A DNA stretch of 64,000 nucleotides from Parvibaculum sp. Lineage in GTDB: Bacteria; Pseudomonadota; Alphaproteobacteria; Parvibaculales; Parvibaculaceae. Positions 17,078 to 23,770 of this stretch are shown here, piece by piece. A program made the position numbers and the translations under genes. Positions within the stretch are counted from its first letter, which is position 1. Each line of letters starts with the position of its first letter. The notes beneath the pieces were generated by a model. That model searched no databases, was not told the origin of the DNA, and saw only the letters and a program-made list of their open reading frames with translations. The stretch spans positions 25,350 through 89,349 of the forward strand of contig JAUSLL010000042.1 of NCBI GenBank assembly GCA_030649335.1. The letters run 5' to 3'.

Positions 17078-18253
17078 TCAGAGCATCGCCGTATTGGTCG
17101 CCACACCAAGGAACAAACGTCCCGTGAGTTCGTATGTCGCGTCCGACACCATCATGTGTTGTGTCGCTACATGCACATCGCGGAAATGCCGTTGCAGCGG
17201 GCTCGTCTTATAAACCGATGTGCCGCCACCAAGCGTGTACATGAGATCAACCGCGCGTGCCGAGGCGTTGACCGCATGGGTCGTCGCAAGGCGGATGTCG
17301 CGGCGATGCTCCACCGTGATCGCTCCGTCGCTTGATGCCGCCGCCCAGGCCGCATCCACTGTTTCTTTGAGGTAAGCCCGCGCCGACCGCGTCAGGGCTT
17401 CTGCTTCCGACACATCAAGCTGCGCCTTGGCGCGAAGCGCCAAAGGCTTCGACGACCCTTGCGGCGTCTTACCACCGGCAAGTTCAATGAGCGCATCGAT
17501 GCTGCCGCGTGCAAGGCCGAGCGTGACCGCTGCAATGCCGATGCCCAACAAACCAAATGTTGGGAAACAATAAAGCGGACGGTTGACCGGCTTGTCTGAA
17601 ATCAGCGACGGCGCACGCGCCGCGGGCACAAACACATCCTTCACTTCAAAATCTGTGCTGCCCGTGCCACAAAGTCCCGAGACGCGCCATGTGTCATGCA
17701 GCGTCACTTGGTCCGCGTCAAAAATCATCATGCGGTTCTGCGGGATGCCCTCGGCACTCATTTCCGGCTTGCCGTCTTCACCCATGATGAAGGCACCACC
17801 CATGATGGTGCGGGCATTGCGCGATCCCGATCCCCATTGCCAGCGTCCGCTCACGCGGTAGCCGGCAACGCCGTTTTCGGTTGCGTGAACCGCCTTGCCG
17901 CGCGGTGCAAAGACACCCGCCGCAATCGACATCGGATCGCCGAAAGCTGCCATCGCATCATCATGCTTTAGAAACGCCGCTGTCATGCCGGACGTCGCGC
18001 CTATGAAAACGCACCATGCCGTTGACCCGTCAACACGCGCCAGACGTTCAGCCACATCGACAAGCACCATCGGATGCGCTTCCAACCCGCCCAAGGCTGC
18101 CGGAATAAACATACGGTGCAGCCCGAGGCGGGCCGCCTCGTCGGCAATATCCTGCGGCAGAAAGCGGTTCGCTTCGATCTCGTCCACGCGGGGGGCAACA
18201 AGCGCCGCAAGTGTTTCCGCAGCGACCAGCGGTTCAGGGAAACTCATAGCCAT
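17078..18253 (-). CDS. Acyl-CoA dehydrogenase-fold flavoprotein, HsaA/DszC monooxygenase-like
   Basis: A 391-residue protein with the acyl-CoA dehydrogenase fold whose C-terminal part (TLGGGTSVYKTSPLQRHFRDVHVATQHMM region) matches the Acyl-CoA_dh_2 group. Members include two-component flavin monooxygenases such as HsaA and DszC. The middle domain carries the WQWGSGSRNA pattern of that group. A separate flavin reductase would be expected for monooxygenase activity; none is encoded in the window. GAGGAGTGAG precedes the ATG. It follows the acyl-CoA dehydrogenase by 10 bases, so it works in the same CoA-ester pathway or on a related ring substrate. Confidence 0.82.
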   Translation of the reverse strand: MAMSFPEPLVAAETLAALVAPRVDEIEANRFLPQDIADEAARLGLHRMFIPAALGGLEAHPMVLVDVAERLARVDGSTAWCVFIGATSGMTAAFLKHDDAMAAFGDPMSIAAGVFAPRGKAVHATENGVAGYRVSGRWQWGSGSRNARTIMGGAFIMGEDGKPEMSAEGIPQNRMMIFDADQVTLHDTWRVSGLCGTGSTDFEVKDVFVPAARAPSLISDKPVNRPLYCFPTFGLLGIGIAAVTLGLARGSIDALIELAGGKTPQGSSKPLALRAKAQLDVSEAEALTRSARAYLKETVDAAWAAASSDGAITVEHRRDIRLATTHAVNASARAVDLMYTLGGGTSVYKTSPLQRHFRDVHVATQHMMVSDATYELTGRLFLGVATNTAML

Positions 18254-18263
18254 GTCTCACTCC

Positions 18264-19439
18264 TCACGCGCCAAGTTTCAGCCGGTTGGCGATATTGTTT
18301 TTCTGCATATGCGACGAGCCGCCGACAATCGGCAGGCTCACCGCATCGCGCACATAGCGTTCCATGTCCATCGCGTCAGACAATCCATAGGCCCCCGTGA
18401 CGCGCTGACAGATTTGCGTGACTTCCGCTGCGCCCTCGCAGCAAAAGAGTTTCGACATGGAGGTTTCCACCGAACAGGGAAGGCCCTGATCAGCAAGCCA
18501 GGCCGCGCTGTAAAGCATCATGCGCATGGCACGCACCTTTGTTTTGGCGTCCACCAACATATGACGCACCACCTGATGCTGCCCGATGGCTTTACCAAAC
18601 TGCACGCGCTCTTCAGCGTAGGTCCAGGCGTCGGCAACAGCGGCTTCGGCAATGCCAAGCGCGCAGGCCGACAGCTCAAGCTTTTCAACTTCAAGCGCGC
18701 GGCCGGCCAACTGGCTCCAGCCCTTGTTCCACATTTCCTCGCCACCCAGAATATTGGCAACAGGCACGCGCACATCGTCAAACGTCACATCCTTCGTTTC
18801 GACACCGCGAATGCCGAGATGGCCGAGCGGCGTGATGGTGACGCCGGGCAGCGTCGGTGGCACCAAAACGATGGAGAGGTTTTTATATTTGTCTTCTTTG
18901 GGACCGGAACGCAGCAGGCAGAAAATATAATCTGCAATATGCGCGCCGGTGCACCAGCGCTTGGCACCATTGATGACGATCTCATCGCCTTCGCGCCGCG
19001 CATGGGTTTCGACCATCGCGAGATCGCCGCCGACATTGGGTTCGGACAAGCCATAGGCAAACAGGAGATTGCCGCTTGCAACCTTCGGCAGCAATTCGCG
19101 TTTCTGCGCCTCGCTGCCGCGCTCACCAAGGTTCATGCCCGCGTAGCAGACAGCCATGATATAGGGGCAGGCGACAGCACTTGAACGTTTGGCCAGTTCC
19201 TCGATCACCGCCATGGTCGCGTAAATATCAATGCCCGAGCCACCGTATTCTTCTTCGACGGTCAGCCCCATCAGGCCCATGGCGGCAAGCTCCGCCATCA
19301 CCTCACGCGGATAGATATTATCGCGGTCCCAGAGCCTCGCTTTTTCGCGTGGCATATGTTGGGCCACAAGGCGCGCAACGCTTTCGCGCAACAGACGCAA
19401 ATGCTCTGGCTCGTGGAAATTGATATCAGCGTCCATCAT
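18264..19439 (-). CDS. Acyl-CoA dehydrogenase
   Basis: A 391-residue FAD enzyme that introduces the alpha-beta double bond of acyl-CoA. Helical N-domain, beta-domain with AYGLSEPNVGGDLAMVETHA (FAD/substrate loop), C-domain with VQFGKAIGQHQVVRHML. The medium-chain type catalytic-Glu site before MERYVRDA reads SDAMD, with no Glu there; a Glu in LEVEKLELSA could serve as in isovaleryl/long-chain types. The start overlaps the upstream crotonase stop by one base (TGATG), indicating coupled translation. Confidence 0.9.
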   Translation of the reverse strand: MMDADINFHEPEHLRLLRESVARLVAQHMPREKARLWDRDNIYPREVMAELAAMGLMGLTVEEEYGGSGIDIYATMAVIEELAKRSSAVACPYIMAVCYAGMNLGERGSEAQKRELLPKVASGNLLFAYGLSEPNVGGDLAMVETHARREGDEIVINGAKRWCTGAHIADYIFCLLRSGPKEDKYKNLSIVLVPPTLPGVTITPLGHLGIRGVETKDVTFDDVRVPVANILGGEEMWNKGWSQLAGRALEVEKLELSACALGIAEAAVADAWTYAEERVQFGKAIGQHQVVRHMLVDAKTKVRAMRMMLYSAAWLADQGLPCSVETSMSKLFCCEGAAEVTQICQRVTGAYGLSDAMDMERYVRDAVSLPIVGGSSHMQKNNIANRLKLGA

Positions 19440-20260
19440 CAGGCCCCTGTGAATTTCGCGGGGCGCTTTTCGAGAAAGCTCTTCACCGCTTCACGATGAT
19501 CGCTCGTGGCGAAAGTTTGCATTTCGTAAGCGATAGAGGCATCGAGGATGGAATGCGCAAGCTGCTTCAATCCGATATTGACCGCAACTTTGGTATATTT
19601 GATCGCAAGCGTTGCACCGCCTGCGACACGCGCGGCAAAAGCGTCAACGCGGGCATCAAGCTCGCCGTCGGCCACCACATGATTGATGAGGCCGATGCGT
19701 TCGGCCTCCACCGCCTTCACTGGATCGCCCGTCATCAGATATTCTTTGGCACGCGCATAGCCGACAAGCTGCGGCCAGATGATCGCACCGCCGTCGCCCG
19801 CGACAATGCCGGCCCGCACATGCGGATCAGCAAAGCGTGCTGTGTCCGACGCAAAGATCACATCGCACATCAGCGCGATTGTGGCCCCGAGCCCGACCGC
19901 AGGCCCGCGCACTTTGGCGATGATCGGTTTTTCAAGATCAAGCAACGAGAAGATAATGCGCTTGGCTTCGGCCGCATCCGGCCCGCTTTCGCCCGCCTCA
20001 AACGAACGCTTCATCCAGTTGAGATCACCACCTGCCGAGAAGGCAGCGCCATCGCCCGTCAGCACAATCACATCGGACAGCTTGTCATCGGCGGCATCGA
20101 GAAAGATCGTTGAGAGTTCGCGGTGCATTTCTCCGTCAACTGCATTCATTAGGGCAGGGTTTGAGAGAGCCAGCGTCAACACGCGTCCCTGACGGCTGGC
20201 CTTGATGCGTGTGTAGCGGCTGAAGTCGACCTCGTGGTCGGCGCGTGCGGCACCTGACAT
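19439..20260 (-). CDS. Enoyl-CoA hydratase/isomerase family protein
   Basis: A 273-residue crotonase-fold protein, first gene of the CoA-ester operon. Oxyanion segments AFSAGGDL and GPAVGLGATIAL are clear. Both classic catalytic glutamates are absent: the first site reads GAT and the second DPH in FADPHVRAG. It may be an isomerase, hydrolase or decarboxylase variant rather than a hydratase. GGGAGG lies 8 bases before the ATG at 20260, which excludes the longer frame to 20320. Confidence 0.86.
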   Translation of the reverse strand: MSGAARADHEVDFSRYTRIKASRQGRVLTLALSNPALMNAVDGEMHRELSTIFLDAADDKLSDVIVLTGDGAAFSAGGDLNWMKRSFEAGESGPDAAEAKRIIFSLLDLEKPIIAKVRGPAVGLGATIALMCDVIFASDTARFADPHVRAGIVAGDGGAIIWPQLVGYARAKEYLMTGDPVKAVEAERIGLINHVVADGELDARVDAFAARVAGGATLAIKYTKVAVNIGLKQLAHSILDASIAYEMQTFATSDHREAVKSFLEKRPAKFTGA

Positions 20261-20369
20261 GACCTTATCCTCCCGAGATTGTTTTTTTATTTGGCCGATT
20301 GTGACCTGCACGCAGCGCAATGGAAAGCTGCAATGAAAGCTTTATATGGTCAAATGCACGGGACAAAAG

Positions 20370-20397
20370 AAAACCCCGGCATCGCTGCCGGGGTTTT
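20370..20397. terminator. Bidirectional terminator downstream of the YCF48-like gene
   Basis: CCCCGGCA (20374-20381) pairs with TGCCGGGG (20386-20393) around TCGC, flanked by AAAA and TTTT. On the minus strand it ends the YCF48-like transcript 67 bases past its stop and separates it from the crotonase operon. Confidence 0.85.
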
Positions 20398-20463
20398 ATA
20401 GCAAGTGCAGATTTTGGCTTGGGTAGAAATCAACCGCCGCCAAAAATCCGGTACTTCAAAAAA

Positions 20464-21528
20464 TCATGTGCCTGAAGTGCTGAACTTGAAGCCGACTTCT
20501 TCAGCCGCTTTCGAGGCTTCGTCAGGCTGCGATTTCACGCCCGGTTCACCGAAGACCGAGATCGTATTATCGGCACCCGGCAATACGGCGACATAGCCCA
20601 GACGGTCGGCGCGTGTGACTTCCGTGAAGTCCGTGCCACCATTGGTGCTGTAGCCGACATAGCCCTGCAAGCCGACGAGCACGATCGTACCATTGTCGAG
20701 TTCCCAGCCGCCGCTCACCGATTTATCGGTGCCGCTGTTGATCTTCGCCCATGTCAGACCGTCGTCGGTTGAACGATAGACATTGCCGCGCATGCCGTAG
20801 ACGAGAACTGATCCGTCTTTGAGGCTCATGCCGCCCCAAAAGGAGCCTTCATAGCCCGACGTGATTTCGCTGAAGGTCACGCCCTTATCGGTCGAGCGGA
20901 ACACTTTGCCGAATTCGGCCGACACAAGGATCGTGCCCGCGTTGGTCGCAAAAGCTTTATTGAGATGGCTGTCGCCATTGCTGCCGGGGATCAGCTCGCG
21001 CTGTTCCCATGTCTTGCCGCCATCACTTGTTTCAATGACGAAAGAGAAAGCACCCATGGCAAAGCCGTGGTTCTCGTCGGTGAAATAGACAGTCATGATC
21101 GGCGCCTGGCTATCGATGTTGTGATAGACCGACGTCCATGTGTCACCGGCATCTTCAGTGCGCAGCACCGTGCTGTCATGGCCGCCGGCATAACCGATTT
21201 TGTCGCTCACAAAGGAAACGGATGTGAGCGTCACCTGCGTGGGAACGGACTTGGCCTGAACCCATGTCTTGCCGCCGTCATCGGAATGGATGACATGGCC
21301 GAACTGGCCAACGGCAACCATGCGGGTACCGGCCATGGTGGCCGACAGCAGAAGATCGTGGCTGGCCAGATGTGATGGCGTGGAAAATTCCACCGCTTCG
21401 CTTTCATCAGCAGCAAGTGCCGGTGCAGCACCGAGCGGCGCCGCAACAAGAGCGAAAGCAAGCGCCGAAACGGCGCCGGTGAGGGCCAAGAACTGCCCGA
21501 AACGAGATGATTTTTGTGTGGACGACAT
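20464..21528 (-). CDS. Exported YCF48/BNR-repeat beta-propeller protein
   Basis: A 354-residue periplasmic propeller of the YCF48/Hcf136-like family. A signal peptide (about residues 1-40, ending near PALA-ADE) precedes repeated BNR/Asp-box units: HSDDGGKTWVQA, RTEDAGDTWTSV, ETSDGGKTWEQR, RSTDKGVTFSEI, RSTDDGLTWAKI and YSTNGGTDFTEV. In non-photosynthetic bacteria such proteins commonly lie beside DUF1302, DUF1329 and MMPL/RND transporter genes. The first two are just upstream here, though separated by a terminator. The role is unknown; assembly or envelope transport of hydrophobic compounds is a guess. The start at 21528 puts the signal peptide first. Confidence 0.85.
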   Translation of the reverse strand: MSSTQKSSRFGQFLALTGAVSALAFALVAAPLGAAPALAADESEAVEFSTPSHLASHDLLLSATMAGTRMVAVGQFGHVIHSDDGGKTWVQAKSVPTQVTLTSVSFVSDKIGYAGGHDSTVLRTEDAGDTWTSVYHNIDSQAPIMTVYFTDENHGFAMGAFSFVIETSDGGKTWEQRELIPGSNGDSHLNKAFATNAGTILVSAEFGKVFRSTDKGVTFSEITSGYEGSFWGGMSLKDGSVLVYGMRGNVYRSTDDGLTWAKINSGTDKSVSGGWELDNGTIVLVGLQGYVGYSTNGGTDFTEVTRADRLGYVAVLPGADNTISVFGEPGVKSQPDEASKAAEEVGFKFSTSGT

Positions 21529-21656
21529 AATGGAACGAGGCTCCCTGCACTCTGCGTTACAAGCGGCGTCCTTCACCTGTTCCGGCAAATGGTCGCGGCG
21601 CTTTCATTTTCATCCCGGCTCTGGCGGCGGGTATATTTGATCTTACAACGTACCTT

Positions 21657-21688
21657 GCCCAAAAGCATAGGTGCCCAAAAGCATAGGT
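21657..21688. repeat. Perfect 16-bp tandem duplication
   Basis: The unit GCCCAAAAGCATAGGT occurs twice head to tail (21657-21672, 21673-21688), about 130 bases upstream of the YCF48-like gene and between it and the DUF1329 terminator. Confidence 0.85.
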
Positions 21689-21759
21689 CCGGCGAATTCG
21701 CGCACTTATCGCCATCCATTCCCAAGGGCTTAGTGCCGCAAGAGGCCGGACAGAAAGAA

Positions 21760-21789
21760 GGCCGGGCCTCGGTTTCCCAAGGCCCGGCC
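21760..21789 (-). terminator. Terminator of the DUF1329 gene
   Basis: GGCCGGGCCT (21760-21769) and AGGCCCGGCC (21780-21789) pair perfectly. On the minus strand the stem is followed by TTCTTTCTG. It lies about 20 bases past the DUF1329 stop. Confidence 0.8.
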
Positions 21790-21809
21790 CTTAGACTTTA
21801 GACGCTTTT

Positions 21810-23168
21810 TTAGCGAACGCCAAGCTGGCGAATCGAGTTGGGCGTGTAACGGCTGGGATCGAGTTCGTCGGCAAAGTAGTTAACCGGCGGCTCTTCGTTC
21901 TGCATGGCAAGGGCCAGATAGCGGCCGGCCTGCAGATCGTAAACCGTTTCGACGCCTGAACCGCAGAGCGGCACGTTATAGCGCTGAACCTGACCGAGTT
22001 CCTGCACACGCCACAGCTGGCCACGACCGTCATAAAGTTCGCCGGATGTGATCTGCCATGCGTCTTCGTCGTTGTGATAAACACGACGCGCGTAGACGTG
22101 ACGGGTGTTGGCTTTGAGGTTCGCTTCAAAGTTCCAAGTACGATGCACTTCGTAGCGGATCAGGTCCTGGTTCAGATGGAGCGGCTTCACGAAGTCCTTG
22201 TACTTGGCAAGGGTCGCTTTGTAGTCGTTGGCCGCAATGATTTTGGCCGACTTGTCGATGACTTTCCAATCGTAGCGATCGAGAGCACCGTTGTAACCGT
22301 CGAAGCTGTCCGATGTGGACAGACCGTCCGAGTTCGTGCCGGGATTGTCATACGAGATATTAGGCGCACGACGCACGCGACGTGTACCGGGGCTGTACTG
22401 CCAGGCCTGACGACCACCGTTGAGTGTGGCGTTCAGAGCTTCGAGCACGAGGATCACGTTGCCCGCTTCACGCGCGGGGGCGATCGTATTGGCAATGTAG
22501 TAGATTGATGTGTTGTTCAGATCTTCGGCACGCTTGTGAGCGGGGTTCGACCAATCAAGAATGGCTTCGTCCTGCACGATGGTGAGCGTGTAGTCACCGC
22601 CACGTGTCACAGGCGCCGCAGCAAACTGACGGACCGTTTTGAACGAACGGTAACGCAGTGTGTGGTTCCAGATGATTTCGTTGGCGTTGTTCGGGATCGG
22701 GAAGGGAAAGCCCATGATGGCTTCGCCGATGCCCGAGCCGCCGCCGTTGAGCACGCCGACTTTGGCGTTGTTCTTGGTGGCTGCGTAGACGTTGTCCGGA
22801 TAGGCGCATGAACGGCGTGTCGGATACACGTCCATCTTGTAGTCCGGATAGGCTTTCATCATCGCGCGATAGCCATCGGTCAGCACGGCTTCGTACTGAG
22901 CGGCGTTGCCGGCGTTGACGGTGTATTTGATTGCATCGCTTGCAAACGGGTCCTGAAGATGGTCACCCGGTTTGTAAGAGACATTGCTCGGCACTGTCTG
23001 CAGGCCGCCGGTCCAAGCCGGGATATCCCCGTCGCCAGCTTTTTCGGCACCGATGGGTGTGAGATCTCCACCCAGACGGTTGACCTGTGCATCCGGCACT
23101 TGTGCGATAGCGCTGCTGCTCATTGCGCCGAACACAAGGGCGGAGACCAACATGGTCGTCCTTTTCAT
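21810..23168 (-). CDS. DUF1329 family exported protein
   Basis: A 452-residue protein of the DUF1329 family, with a cleavable signal peptide (MKRTTMLVSALVFGAMSSSA, cut near AIA-Q). Family landmarks are RLGGDLTPIGAEKAGDGDIPAW near the mature N-terminus, the long central PGTRRVRRAPNISYDNPGT and the end RYTPNSIRQLGVR. DUF1329 proteins resemble LolB-like lipid-binding folds and occur with DUF1302 outer-membrane proteins; a role in moving hydrophobic molecules through the envelope is inferred. GGAGGGAA lies 8 bases before the start. It is followed by its own terminator, so it is probably monocistronic. Confidence 0.9.
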   Translation of the reverse strand: MKRTTMLVSALVFGAMSSSAIAQVPDAQVNRLGGDLTPIGAEKAGDGDIPAWTGGLQTVPSNVSYKPGDHLQDPFASDAIKYTVNAGNAAQYEAVLTDGYRAMMKAYPDYKMDVYPTRRSCAYPDNVYAATKNNAKVGVLNGGGSGIGEAIMGFPFPIPNNANEIIWNHTLRYRSFKTVRQFAAAPVTRGGDYTLTIVQDEAILDWSNPAHKRAEDLNNTSIYYIANTIAPAREAGNVILVLEALNATLNGGRQAWQYSPGTRRVRRAPNISYDNPGTNSDGLSTSDSFDGYNGALDRYDWKVIDKSAKIIAANDYKATLAKYKDFVKPLHLNQDLIRYEVHRTWNFEANLKANTRHVYARRVYHNDEDAWQITSGELYDGRGQLWRVQELGQVQRYNVPLCGSGVETVYDLQAGRYLALAMQNEEPPVNYFADELDPSRYTPNSIRQLGVR

Positions 23169-23362
23169 GTACGTTCCCTCCACTAGATATTTCTTTTGTC
23201 AGAACTCGACGGTTTTCCGCCTTAGTTCGGTTCTCCCGCCAACTCTGCTGGAATAATAGCAAAACAGCAAGGCGTCGCAAAGGAAGCAGAGCCTGTTTAG
23301 GCCCCAATCTGTGGCCCAACGGCATCTAAAAACGCCCAAACGGGGCTGTTTGGCGCGCTTCT

Positions 23363-23384
23363 GACATTAAATATTATTAATGTC
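23363..23384. promoter_or_regulatory. Candidate operator: 8-bp inverted repeat upstream of DUF1329
   Basis: GACATTAA and TTAATGTC are perfect inverted arms around ATATTA, in an AT-rich patch 195 bases upstream of the DUF1329 start. Geometry fits a dimeric repressor site; no regulator is identified. Confidence 0.35.
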
Positions 23385-23712
23385 CCGATTTCCCGAATCC
23401 CGAATGCACCTTTTGCACAAATTGATGAGATGGCGAGCGTCGCGCTGCGGCGCGAATGTGGCACATCATCTGTTAACGGATTAAATTTGACGCTGCTGGC
23501 ATTGGATCATTTCAATGCGTCCGACAATCTGTAAGCCGAAGAGATCACCCGCCTCCGCATCCGCAATCCGTTTCACCTCGAGCAGAAATCTGACGGATTG
23601 TCATTTCAGTTTTGCCGCATTTGCGCATCACCTTTGGTCGCAATACTTGAATGCGTGATCGCTCGCTCTAAGTCAGGTGCCCACCTCAACAGGCACTCTT
23701 TCCCAAAAGAAA

Positions 23713-23740
23713 AACCCGGTAGCGTTTCCGCTACCGGGTT
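23713..23740 (-). terminator. Terminator of the DUF1302 gene
   Basis: AACCCGGTAGCG (23713-23724) pairs with CGCTACCGGGTT (23729-23740) around a 4-base loop. Reading the minus strand, the stem runs into TTTTTCTTTT. Confidence 0.88.
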
Positions 23741-23770
23741 CAGTCTTAAGTCCAGTCTTACGCGTTCAGA

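Larger units (their letters stand above)
23169..23770. other. 602-base intergenic region between DUF1329 and DUF1302
   Basis: Contains the DUF1329 ribosome-binding site at its left end, an inverted repeat at 23363-23384 (GACATTAA, 6 bases, TTAATGTC) that could be an operator, and the DUF1302 terminator at 23713-23740. Short open frames exist but none has a convincing start or composition. Otherwise I see nothing. Confidence 0.6.

Noticed and set aside
17895..19184. Plus-strand 429-codon frame opposite the acyl-CoA dehydrogenase genes
   Set aside because: Antisense to two well-supported enzymes; composition typical of a mirror frame.
21657..21688. CRISPR-like repeat
   Set aside because: Only two directly adjacent 16-bp units with no spacer; a simple tandem duplication.
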